NCBI GenBank assembly: GCA_003952965.2
Contig: CM025852.1
Coordinates: 20,962,815-21,026,814, forward strand
Length of the DNA: 64,000 nt
Reading direction: 5' to 3'
Source: Morella rubra
Lineage: Eukaryota; Streptophyta; Magnoliopsida; Fagales; Myricaceae
Shown: piece by piece, positions 12,101 to 22,769 of the stretch
How positions within the stretch are numbered: position 1 is the first letter of the stretch
How the letters are laid out: each line of letters starts with the position of its first letter
The notes under the pieces: generated by a model
Told to the model about the DNA's origin: nothing
Databases searched by the model: none
Seen by the model: only the letters and a program-made list of their open reading frames with translations
Program-made: the position numbers and the translations under genes

Positions 12101-15100
12101 TTACTACACTTGCAGACTATCTTGCCAGTATCCTTAGTGAAGGGCTTTACAGTCTACTCCAAAAAGGGGAAGAAGAGGAGGTTTAATAAGGGAAGAAACG
12201 CATAATACCAACCCCATTAGCAGATTCTGGATTATATATGATTTTTTCTGCAGATCCAGGGAAGAATCACGGGAAACTCTTCTTATCGCAGCCTCCAGAT
12301 CTTCCTGACTCATTGTCAGCAGGCGTTCACCAGGCCAAGAGCTCTCACATAGTTGAAAAATTTGAGAAGATTTATCAATCTGATCTTTGATGGCTACTGC
12401 TTCACTGCATCTCTTCTTGTCACAGTTAGTTAAAAGTTTTGCACATTCTGAACAGTCATTACTATGCTGATCTCCATTGAGGACCTTTTCTTTATCACCC
12501 ACATTTTGGTTTCGAAATGGCTCAATATTTGCAACAACCTGATCTCTTTTACTGCATTTTTCTAAAAAGATATCTTCCTTTTGTTCATTAAGCACTTCTT
12601 GGGACAGATATCTTGAAATAACATCTAGTGGATCAGTTGTCCTTGAAGGTGAGATACTTGATTCCTCTGCCAACTTTGCCGTGTCATATCCTTCCCACCA
12701 TTCCCTTAACCACTCATCAAACATTGTATTTTTTGTCACCTTGCACCATGAAGACATCATGGCATGCCCTTCTTCAGCTGTTAAAGACTCCATCAGCCAA
12801 GGTATCATATCTTGCAATACTTCAGCTCCTGTTCTTCCAAACATGCGTCCTATGATCTTTTCTTGCTCTTCAATGGAGAAGCTTTCTCTAAATAAGGGCC
12901 AAATTTCAACTTCTTCTCGGTAAATATGGTTGGAGAGCAATTTATGCATTGAGTTGCACATGTTGTGCAGCTTCCCACACAATTTATGATGCTTCACCAT
13001 TCTCTCATCCTGCACTGTTGACTCAGCACAAGAAACTGAAACTTGCAACTCATAGATTTTATCTAAAATGAGTGATATCCGACTGAAGTGTTGAACTTCC
13101 AGTTTGTGGTCAATGGTATAGGAGTGGCTTATGTTTTGAAGTTTTCCCTTTGCCTCCAAAGCTGGAAAAGCTACCTTATCCTCTGCATCACTATGGATCT
13201 GATATAGAACACGTATGAGATTGAAACGTCGACAGAAATCCATAAGAAGGCCTAGATCTTCAGCCAATTCAGCTGACTTTAAGACAAGGTACTCCAAATC
13301 TTTCCTGAGAGCCTTGTGGAAGAAAAAGATGATGTCCACTGGTTTTGGTTCATTTACAACAACAGAACTTGAAGAACTATTATCACCAGGAAACTTGGGA
13401 AAAAGATGCACAGGCTTTATTGTTCTGGGGAAAAATACGTGCAGATTGATTCCATTGGAGTATGATGTCTCATACTTCTTAGCATTGTGGGGGTTTGAAG
13501 ATGAAGAAAGACAGTTCTTGCCCTTGTCAGCAAAGACTGGTTCCGTTGACCTACAATTAGATCCTTCGGGAAGTTGCATGTCTAAGTGTAAGGAAGAAGA
13601 TCCAGAAGCTTCCTTGATTTGCTCGGATTGGAAAGAGCACCTGCTCTTGAAAACTTTCAGCAAATCCTCTCTTAATTTTTCAACAGAGATCTTTCCTGAG
13701 TAGCCAGTTTGAAACCAGCTATGTAAGAGGGATGCAAATGATTTATTTACAAAAGAATATCCCTGCTTTATACTGTGAAGAATAGACCTGGATTCATCCT
13801 CTGATAAGTGAACTGAAAACCAAGTAATTGCACACTTCAACAACCCAAGTGGCATTGTATTAAGGCTCATGTACAGAAGTTGTTGCTGAATTTCGTGGCT
13901 GCACTTCTTCCTAATAGTGGGAAATACCTGTTATAAACTGGAAGAAGGGTCAAATGATGACAATATGGAAACATTTTGTAAATAACATATTTGATGACAG
14001 GTAATGTCTGTGTGTGTACTTACAAAAAAAAAAAACTGTGTGTGTGTAACTACTCCATATTAGCAGTAAAGGTTGATTTTTTCCCCTTCTCTTGTTAATG
14101 TCTACAAGAAGGTTACCTCCATTTCTTGAAAGGCAAACTGTTTGCTGACTTCCAACACAAAAGCCTCAAGTTCCCTGCAAATATTTTTGAGAAACTTGCC
14201 CAAAGGTATGCCATTTTGAGCGTTATGTTGTAGCAGACACAATAGACTTTCAACATGACTCCCACTGGGGAATCGTTCATTAGAGGGAGAAAGGAAGTCA
14301 TTGGCAAGTTGATTTAGCAGAGGGTAAAACAATTTCCTCAACGCATTGCTGTACATCAGAAAGTCAGTCGTTCATTAAAAATTATGCCAGGTGAAGAATA
14401 AAATAATTATGTGAGAAACAAAGAAAAAGATTTTCATGGTGCGGTTTTAAGGAAGTGCTTCACCAAGCATACCTGTAGAAGCTAAGGACATCAACCAGGA
14501 ATTTCAGCTGGATAACTACAGAATCCAAATTCGAAAAACAGCTTGAGCTTCTTATTTCATATAGCTCTTCCAGAATTCCTTTCAAATCTTTCATGATGAC
14601 ACCATGCCAAAGACTAAGACAATCAATTGGCTTGTGTCCAACATCTGTTTGGATACAACATGCTTTTATCCAATTCCAATTCTCTCTAAAGGGCCTCTTA
14701 GTTGAATACAACTCAAGTATCCTTCTCATGTCTGCAGATCCACCAGGATTTTGCATCCCTTTTCCAGCAGTAGTATAGGCACCAGAAGAGACTTGATTAC
14801 GGCAACCAAGCCAAGAACACACCACCTTCACAAACATATTTGAAGCAGTCATAATCAAGAAGGTGATCCAAATCACCATGAGAATTATGCTGACAATCTA
14901 CCTCTTGAAATGATTTTTCTAGGGGTATAATTTTTTGTACAGAATGAATCACATCTGCTTGTTCCCCTGGAGAAAGAAAGGACATCATCCATGGCAAGAA
15001 TTGCTCCATCAGCATTACTGGAACACTACATATGAACTGCCACACAAGTGAACTCTGTTCTTGGAAAGATAATTGCTGCATCAACAGTGGAAAAACCTGT

Positions 15101-18100
15101 ACCATGCAAATTGACAGTTCAGTCATCTTATATACTGCAATGCTACTTACAAAGGATAACAGTACGAAATAACCAGATTCCACATTTACTCAAAATAAAT
15201 GCTTGGAGATGCAATCTTAACATAACATAAATGAATAATGTTTCAAATTTGTGTTGAATTAAATACATCAGATACCGGAGTTAATTACAGGATTAGTATT
15301 CTATTTTAACAATGATGTGTGAGGCCTTGATGGCAACGGCTGCTTATTGCCTGCTGACTAGACAATGAGGCTGACAGCAACAACTGGCATGATTCACCAA
15401 GCAATCCTTCAGATCGCCTAAAGATTTCTTGATTCTAGTGTTGCATGCAACATTTTATGCCACTTTACCCCAAAAGTGAGCACACGGCTGGAGAGAATGA
15501 ATCATGAAGTGGAGGTTTCAAGTTTGGTTCTTCCCCTCCTCATTCTGGTGGGACCACTCACTTACTAGACAAGGAAGAATAAAGGCTGCTTCAATATATT
15601 CACCCATCCAAAAGTCACTGCTACACTATAACTTGAATCCGCTTGATAGATCATATGCAGAACCTAGCGAACCATGAACAGTTGGAAGTTATCAAGAAGA
15701 TCAGGTAAACAAATTGATCATGGTACAAGAAATGAAACATGCCCTTTCACTAGATGAGTGAAGAGATTGTGATAGAAAGATTGATCAGCCATGCAACAGG
15801 GGCGGGAAAGTTTGTACAAACTTGAAGGTTATTAAAGTAGGTCCTTCATACAACCATCATAGGAACTAAAACAAATGGTGATCAAGTGAGGACAATAGAC
15901 TTTGGAAGCCATCAAAAATATTCTTTACTAAGCACAAGACACAAAGCAGCAAACTAATATTTTGGAGCAGCATTTCAGTGATGAAGCAATTGCTACCTGT
16001 TGTTCTTCTTTCAACATATGCTGGCAAATGGAGTTTTGAATGGTGCTGATGCAACAAATGAGTTCTTGAAACATAATGGAAACATTATTCTTTTCCTCTA
16101 ATAAAACATCCAAGCAAGGAAAAACGGAATCGAAGAGGTCATCAAAGCTTTCATGCTCGAGTGAATACGTGCATGCCACGTTTTTAACATGGACATCTAG
16201 TACAAGAAAGAGAACCTGCAAGAAAATATCATTCTTACACTTGGAACCATAGACATGTCAAAGAGAACAAAATGAAAGAAGATTACTATTTTAAGTGGAT
16301 ATTATAGAAAGACTTGCAATATCATTAAAAGACCACCATCCACACTTGCTTGTCTTTGGGAATGGAGAGAGAGTGAGCTATGGGTGTGTTTGGGTTTCAG
16401 TGATCCTCTTACTTGCTAATAGAACTTTCCCTTCACCGCCTGAGACTGAAGCACATAAAAATCTTTGTGTTTCCTTGGTGATAGTTTGGTTCTATTTTCA
16501 CTATTTCTGCTTTGCACAAAGCCTCCAACAGTTGAACAAGCTAATATGTAGGGGGCAAATTTCCTTAAACACAAAGCAAGCTCCAATCATTTGGATGCAT
16601 AAGTTTGAAACACAAACTAAGGGGTTGATAGTAAGGTTGGAGATAAGATATCAACACCCCAAAATGAAATCTGTCTTTATTAATGAAGAGGCAGGATATT
16701 TTGATAGCTTAAAATACACTTATATTTGATCAAACTGCAAATATATCTGCCTTTCCTAATCTACATTTTACTCAATTAGACAGACATATGTAAGCTATCT
16801 AATTGTTAAACAAAAGCAAATCGAGCTCTCAGAATGTCCTAGGCAAAATGCCAGAAATTCGCATTTCAACCTCTAACTGAAAGCAGATTCTAAGCCTCTA
16901 AGCTATGACTATGATTATACTAATCGATGCAACGTATCATATTTGGAAAGCTCACAGGATGCACAAATGCGAACTCTGGTGTTTTAAAATTACAAAAATT
17001 ACACCTTTCGAGGTTCCTTGAATTTTTAAAAGCTCGAGAACACAAAAACTGCCAATAACGACCATTAAGAAAATAATTCTCAAACCTTTGGAACTTATAG
17101 GTAAGTTCTTAATTTCCTGATTTGGAGTTTGTCTAGAGGGTTTATTAAGTTGGTCGAATTTTGGGATTCAGTGAACCCTTAGATTTGTATTCGAGTAACA
17201 GAACCTTTAAATTTTTTTGAAAATAGCAGTTCATTCGAAAATTCTAACTTTTCGACAACAGAAACTATACTTATGCTGGAACACTTGATTTAAAATTTTA
17301 TCTAAACTTTTAAAAGATTTTAGATTTGTGCAAAATCTTGGTGTTACAGTCTGCGACCAGACCTATGTTCATATTCACCGCCCAAGTTTCAGTAGAGATC
17401 TGAAAAATGAATTATTACAGTTCATAAATGAGAAACTATAATCTTTTATTCAAAGTATCACACAGCTAAATATAAATATAAAGAAGCTCTAAAACCGCAA
17501 ATTAGGGCTTCAGTTATGAGAACCTTGATAATAATTGTCAATTCACTTTCTTTTCCATTTTCCTTTCTCCAACAAAAAAAAAAAAAAAAAAACAAACAAA
17601 TTTGCTTTCGGACTTTCCCGAAAAGCCAACTTCAGGATATTTGGGAGCCAAAATGTTGGGCTCCAAAAATTTTGGCCCGATAAAATTACACTCTAAAATT
17701 CTATTTCTCCCTGTCGAATCATTAATTTTCAATCCAAATAAATATAAAAAATTTATTCAAATCATCTATCTTCACTCCTTTACCAACTCCAACACTCCAA
17801 CGTTGACAAAAATGTTACTTGTACAGACTCCATGCCAGTTTGACGCCGATTAATTAAATTAGGAGCATTTCCGCGCAGAGTTCGCAACGAGCTTCTGACA
17901 CCGAGTCTCTAGTATCTAAGAGTATATACATTTTTATCCCTACTTTTCGAAGTTTAAAAATTTTCTTCTTTTACTTCATGTTCTCAGCGACCAAACAAGA
18001 TTGTTGTAAACCGAGAAATAAAACACCCACCTCATCTTCCGCGGCACAGTGAAACTTACAAACAAGTTTCAAAAACTCGAATCTCCATCGGAGCTCGAGT

Positions 18101-18285
18101 ACCAGCTTGCGGCCATGGGACCCACTCTCCGGCGGCGCCCCCACCGCCAGGCGGCGCAGCGCAGCGAGCTCCGACCGTATAGCCCTGTGAAAGCAGACGA
18201 AGAAGAGAATCGGCGCCTCGGCGAGCGGAACAGCGGCCACCGTCTCTGCCACGGGAAAAACGGTGTCGTCATCGTCGGCGGCCAT
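9161..18285 (-). CDS. BTSL: BRUTUS-like hemerythrin E3 ubiquitin ligase
   Basis: This is an iron-binding RING E3 ligase of the BTS/BTSL family, which represses iron uptake by targeting bHLH regulators. Twelve exons join in phase to 1261 aa, the usual size: 18031-18285, 15997-16215, 14902-15096, 14473-14825, 14117-14348, 12213-13927, 11634-11843, 11397-11534, 9983-10217, 9836-9895, 9347-9418 and 9161-9262. Hemerythrin-like region 1 spans exons 1-2 (FFVCFHRAIRSELAAL, FHCAAEDEV, YSLEHESFDDLF). Two more lie in exon 6 (FFFHKALRKDLEYLVL with HSDAEDKVAFPALEAKGKLQ; HKLLSNHIYREEVEIWPLF). The C-terminus has the CHY finger (FGCKHYKRNCKLF), the CTCHY zone (KICKLFDDGREIYHCPYCN), RING (CPICHEYIF, LPCGHLMHSTCF, YTCPIC) and a zinc ribbon (CNDCEKRG, CSFCGSYN). 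The ATG at 18285 gives MAADDDD; an in-frame ATG at 18321 would add 12 residues. One donor is unusual (GTTGGT at 12212). No damage is seen. Sequence resembles BTSL1/2 more than BTS. Confidence 0.93.
17198..17531. repeat. Interspersed repeat with three empty insertion sites
   Basis: About 330 bp inside intron 1 of the BRUTUS-like gene is nearly identical to a second copy at 28467-34702, which is split by transposons. Shared landmarks are ACAGAACCTTTA at the start, TTGGTGTTACAGTCTGCGAC in the middle and ATGAGAAC-TTGATAA at the end. The hAT target AAAATAGC is single-copy here at 17220-17227, the MULE target TAAAATTTT at 17291-17299 and CTTGATAA at 17524-17531. A run of about 20 A lies shortly downstream (17572-17591). 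The repeat family is unknown; it has no coding content. Confidence 0.85.
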
Positions 18286-18408
18286 CCGAAAATAGAGGAG
18301 TGCCCCCACCACCTGAAACACCCACCATGAAAGGCAAGAGAGGATTGGGGAAGTTCTTGCATAGAGCAGGAGAGGATGGATATAAGCCCCAAAATCTAAA
18401 TTCTATCC

Positions 18409-18424
18409 CCTCTCTCTCTCTCTC
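18409..18424. repeat. CT microsatellite upstream of BRUTUS-like gene
   Basis: A (CT)8-like tract lies about 125 nt upstream of the chosen start codon. Read on the gene's strand it is GA-rich, a common feature of plant core promoters and leaders. A TATA-like CTTATATCC on the minus strand lies near 18377-18386. Confidence 0.6.
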
Positions 18425-18739
18425 TTGGTCTCTTGGGAGCTGGAAGCTCTTTTTTTAAATTTTTTTGATTGATTGATTGATATTCTGCAATTAAATTTTG
18501 TGTATACTTCTGTGCCGGAAGACGATGGAGACCTTGTGCCCAACTGCTGGGAAAGACGGTACGTTGTTTCTTTACAGTTGACATTGGCGAGTTCAATCGC
18601 GTTACTGGAGCGTGGACGGACGCTTTAACCCATGCGCCTTGGTGGCCGATGTCTAGTTTATAGGCGATTTTCGGCCATTTTTGAACACACAGAAATTCAC
18701 AATTTAGCGTGTAAAATTTTAAAAAAAATTCAACCAAAA

Positions 18740-19619
18740 TTCTAACATTTTTTATACAAAAGACTCGTACTTTTTCACCAAATTTTATATTTTTTTATTA
18801 AAAAATTTCATCTAATCATGCAAATTGAAAACTATTCTGAATTCTATAGTGTGTATTTTGTCTTTAGCTTATTAAGAAAATCCTACCGAAACCTTTCCGA
18901 CTTCTTTTTGAATTCTTAAATTGTATCGATATTTACTAATGTTCTAAAAAAACACCTTCGCAGAGACCTTCTTGGCTTCTTCTTCTAAATTCTGAAATTG
19001 TATATAATTACTAACTTACTGACTGTTTGAGTATCAAAATTAGTGAAAAAATAAAAATAATTTATAAGACTCAATAAAAAAGTGAAGATATTGAATATTT
19101 AAATAAATATTATAGTAAAAATAATGATCAGAGAGATTATTTTGTAGTTTTTTAATGAAACCAAAATTTTAGAGTGTCCAAAATTTTGACACTCAAATAC
19201 TAGTAGATACTTCTTGACTTCTCTTTTTGACTTCTTAAATAATACTTATTATAGTAAAACAGAGTTTAATCCAGCATATATTAAACTTTAAAATTAGGAT
19301 TTATATATTTATCTCTTTCATCATGCAGTTTAAGTTGAAATTATGTGAAAGTGATTCCGATAACTTGAACATCTTTTGATATCAACAAATTATAGTCTAT
19401 TTCTTACGGAATACTATGCATATAGTATTGTTTTGTTTTCCTTACAAAGCCCGACTTTGCATGTCACAAATTTTTTTAAAGAATTTTTCACTTATTTCAA
19501 TACCTTTTACAAGGGATCAAGTTCTATACAATTCTCTATTTGAATTGCATAGTAAAATTTGGAGAGAGATAGACATAACAAGTGCACCCTATACCATTTT
19601 AAGTTGCTCATATTTGTTC
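18740..19619. other. AT-rich intergenic spacer
   Basis: No gene was recognised. The sequence is AT-rich, with stops in all frames and some repeated phrases ('cttcttttgaattcttaaattgta', 'cttcttctaaattctgaaattgta' near 18900 and 18980) suggesting an old local duplication. Confidence 0.4.
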
Positions 19620-20805
19620 GGCTAAATATTCCCACCAGTTCCTAGGGTGTAAGCTTTTTCCCGATTGGTCCTTAAGGTACATTTTTTCTTACAGGTATCC
19701 CTGGGATTTGGACCTAATATCACTTTTATCCTGACATCAATTTATTTAACGGTTAAGTACATGTGGATAACGTCGCACAAGTGTAAATGGACAACTTGTT
19801 AAAAACAAATTATAATTAATTAATCAGATGCCCACGTGTAAAATCATGGACTCACACGGTCCAAAATTCTCAAAAACTCTAAAATCCCCAAAGATCCTAA
19901 CAATTCGCCGACCCCTAACAATTCCCCAAAAACCCCTCCACATAATCTCGCTCAACATCCTCCTCAGCATGTATCCCTTCAACACCGAAACCGAATACTC
20001 GTGGAGCTTGGTAGGTTTCGGAGGGGACCCTGCATGCTTCATTGGGATGGGTTTGGGACCAAGGAAAATTGAGGGTGCTAATATCATGTTACTGATTATG
20101 TGGGTGTTTTTGATGGTGAAATTGTTGGTTTTGGAGCTGGATGGTGGATCTGAGATAATGTTAGCTGGTTTAGCCCAAGTGTACCCAGTTGCGGAAAACC
20201 AATTTGGTTTTGGTTCAAGAACTTGTCTGAAACACGTGGGTCATCAAGGGGGAGCAACCATTTGAGTAGAAATTAGACTGGGTTAGGACTGAGGGAGAGA
20301 ATGAGAGGTGGTAGTTGAAATTAGAAGGAGAGGTGAGCTAGGATAAGGGAGAGGTGAGAGAAGGTGATGAAGAAGAAGGGCTAGTTAAGGGGAAACTGGT
20401 GGTTGTTGCCAAGGCAGCACCTTTCATAAAAGGTTCAAGTGCTTCCGTCAGCTCACCTCCAAAAAGGTCTGATTGAAGAGGAGGTCTACTGCTGTAGAAA
20501 TCCATAGCACTTGCCATGTTCGGGAAGTTAGGGTTCGGCGAATTGTTAAGGTCTTTGGAGTTCTTGGAGATTTTGGACCGTGTGAATCCATGATTTTACA
20601 TGTGGGCGCCTGATTAAATAATTATAATTTATTTTTAACGAATTTTTCATTTTCACGTGTGCGACGTTATCTACGTGGGCTTAACCGTTAAATAAATTGA
20701 CTTGAGGATGGAAGTGAAATTAGGTCCAAATCCTAGGGAAAAATTTACCGTAAGAACCAATCGGGAAAAAGCTTAAACCCCAAAAACTGGTGGAAATATT
20801 TAACC
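19620..20805. mobile_element. Pack-MULE with captured ERF gene fragment
   Basis: A 1186-bp element has long terminal inverted repeats: the left arm is about 19620-19930 and the right arm about 20530-20805 (GGCTAAATATTCCCACCAGT against GGTTAAATATTTCCACCAGT). It is flanked by a 9-bp target duplication, TATTTGTTC at 19611-19619 and TATTTGTCC at 20806-20814 (one mismatch). A 9-bp duplication and roughly 300-bp arms are the MULE signature. It encodes no transposase. The interior is a gene fragment on the minus strand (see 20004-20517). The arms have diverged visibly, so the insertion is not very recent. Confidence 0.85.
20004..20517 (-). pseudogene. Captured N-terminal part of a RAP2.4-like AP2/ERF gene
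   Basis: The minus strand starts MASAMDFYSSRPPLQSDLFGG, then ELTEALEPFMKGAA. An in-frame stop follows S-P-L-S, then FNYHLSFSP and FYSNGCSPL. After a frame change come FLNQNQIGFPQ, LGLNQLTLSQIHHP and, in a third frame, LGPKPIPMKHAGSPPKPTKL. This order matches RAP2.4/RAP2.13-group ERFs upstream of their AP2 domain. The match ends exactly where K-L-Y-R-G-V-R should begin, so no DNA-binding domain was captured. At least two stops and two frame changes make it non-coding. It lies between the two arms of the Pack-MULE. Confidence 0.8.
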
Positions 20806-20848
20806 TATTTGTCCATATAAAAGTTTTGGGCAGCATGAATCTTACAAT

Positions 20849-20996
20849 AATTCTACTATACAATTAAGGCAGGGAAATCATTCCGATCATCTGTAATTCA
20901 GGTAGCATGGGCTCTACAAGAATTCTACTATGTAATTCGGACAGAGAATTACAGATGATTGGGATGATTTTCTTGCCCAAATTACATAGTAGAATT
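20849..20996. repeat. Small inverted repeat (hairpin)
   Basis: Arms of about 50 nt (20849-20899 and 20945-20996) are imperfect inverted copies: AATTCTACTATACAATT with CATCTGTAATTC against GAATTACAGATG with AATTACATAGTAGAATT. The loop of about 45 nt contains a third partial copy of the AATTCTACTATGTAATTC motif. It is possibly a MITE remnant. It begins about 35 bp beyond the Pack-MULE target duplication. Confidence 0.6.
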
Positions 20997-20999
20997 TGA

Positions 21000-22680
21000 A
21001 AAAAAATATACCGTTGTAGGGCTTAGTTTTTTGAATGGAATAGGTTAATAGACGAGACACCAAAGGATCCCAGGAAATGACTGATAGGCACGCGCGAAAG
21101 AAGGGCTTGGGTTTAGTAGTCTCTTATCCCAATTGTTTAAATTTCCCGCGCTCGGAACGGGTCAGTTGTCGGATTATCTCAATAAACTTTTGAGTTAGAA
21201 AACGAATATTATAAAATGCAGCGGGTCAGCAGTCGGTAAGTGCCGGGCCGAAGGGTATAACTTATTTTTTGTTTTTGTTTTTTTTGATCGAAGAAGGCTT
21301 AGTTCATGCCGTACTGACGTCATCCTTGCGTGAGCTTCGCAAGCTCAAGTGTACATGCTCCCGTGCGTGTCCACCTCGGGAACACGCGTGTTCTCCAGGC
21401 TTGGCCACGTTGGCTCCCTGCCAAGTCCGCATGGCTTTCCTCTTCTACCACATGAGTCAGCATTTTCATAAATTACGAAACAATAAACATCTAAGTTGCG
21501 TAGAAAAAAAAAGAAAAATCTAGTTGTGAAAGTGATGCGCTACCGTTTTGAGAGTTTGCAGCTTTTGGAGCTTTTTTGGTTTTTTTTTCCGTTTATGATA
21601 TATACTTCTAATAATACATTTAATTCATAGTTTATGCATCGCTAAATTTGCCATAAGAGCCCTTGTGCCATCATGTGTTTATTGTCGTTGTTCTTGGCTA
21701 ATCAGAATTTATGATAAGATGCTTAATCTAATATTATATTAATTAATATACTAATATAAAATGATTATAATATAAATAATTCCTAATTATCAGGTTAGAA
21801 TCGATCTAAATCAACTCATTACGTATACAAATGGATCGCTTTCTACTTTAGGAACAAGTATAAAGAAATATTTTAGATAAATTTATAAAATAATTATTTT
21901 TATATTATAATTATAAGTGTAAACGACGGCCTCTAAAATGCCAAAAACACCCCCAATAGTTGGGCTTGGGCCTTAGGGAACATTCTGTTAACTTGGGGCC
22001 CAATGTTCTTAGAATTAAGTCTGGAGACATGGGCTCGATCAAGTAGTATCTCATCTCGTAACCAAGAAAAAGTTCGTAAAAAGTCCATGATTTTATGGGC
22101 CTGGGCCAAACTAATAAGTTGAAATTTTGCCTGACAAAATTTTTTTTTCCGGGAATATTATTTAAAATACATCTAACTAAATATTAAAATCCCTACTCAA
22201 GTTTTCAATATTTTTATTCCGACTTTACAATAATCTGTTTAAAAAAGTAATCAATATATATGATATATAATTAAATCGCTACAATAATCATATATATATA
22301 TAATATATATTGGCTCACGTTCTTGATCTTTACAACATCCTCATCTCCCCCCATGTGAGACCATGTCGGCAGTTTAATTTGTTGTTGGAAAAACACAACG
22401 TGCAACTCAGCAGCTGCCCTCTCTTCTCACCTAACTATCTACGTACGCCTGAAAACTGTCGAGTCCACAAGTCTAGGTAATTAATGTAGCCACAGATTTC
22501 GAGAGAGATTAATTTGTAATTTTTTTAATTAGATTCAAAATTTTAAGTAGCAATCAAACACCACCCTAATCCTCGGTTACTTTTGGAAACTCTTAAAAAA
22601 GAGAAAAACAACAGCAAAAGAAGAAATATATTTACGATATATATACGTTGTAACTAACTTTTGAAGACTAACGGATAGTT
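21000..22680. other. Intergenic region upstream of NFD4-like gene
   Basis: No recognised gene. A GC-richer island at about 21060-21440 contains an open 84-codon frame with no familiar motif. AT-rich DNA with an (AT)n tract at about 22285-22310 follows. The 4.5 kb between the BRUTUS-like start (18285, minus) and the transporter start (22770, plus) is a divergent intergenic space. Confidence 0.4.
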
Positions 22681-22682
22681 GC

Positions 22683-22689
22683 CTATAAA
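22683..22689 (+). promoter_or_regulatory. Probable TATA box of NFD4-like gene
   Basis: TATAAAG lies 81 nt upstream of the start codon, a normal distance for a plant gene with a short GA-rich leader (AGAGAGAGATCG before the ATG). Confidence 0.5.
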
Positions 22690-22769
22690 GAAATGAACAC
22701 TAACGGAGACTCCATAGCTTATTATACAGTGAACACGAAGAGGCAGAGGCAGGCACAAGAGAGAGATCG

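Noticed and set aside
13215-13703. 162-codon plus-strand frame opposite the BRUTUS-like exon 6
   Set aside because: It is a shadow of the real minus-strand exon, which carries hemerythrin motifs and fits the 12-exon model.
12134-13870. The 578-codon frame as a separate gene
   Set aside because: It is exon 6 of the BRUTUS-like gene. The exon extends 5' to 13927 and splices out before the apparent stop.
16295-16729. 144-codon plus-strand frame in BRUTUS-like intron 1
   Set aside because: No recognisable domain, no neighbouring exons, and AT-rich intron-like composition.
17198-17531. Calling the repeat a solo LTR
   Set aside because: No TG...CA ends, no target duplication and no internal coding region were found, so the family is left unassigned.
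21269-21523. 84-codon frame in a GC-richer island as a gene
   Set aside because: It begins in a T-run, shows no motif and has no splice partners.
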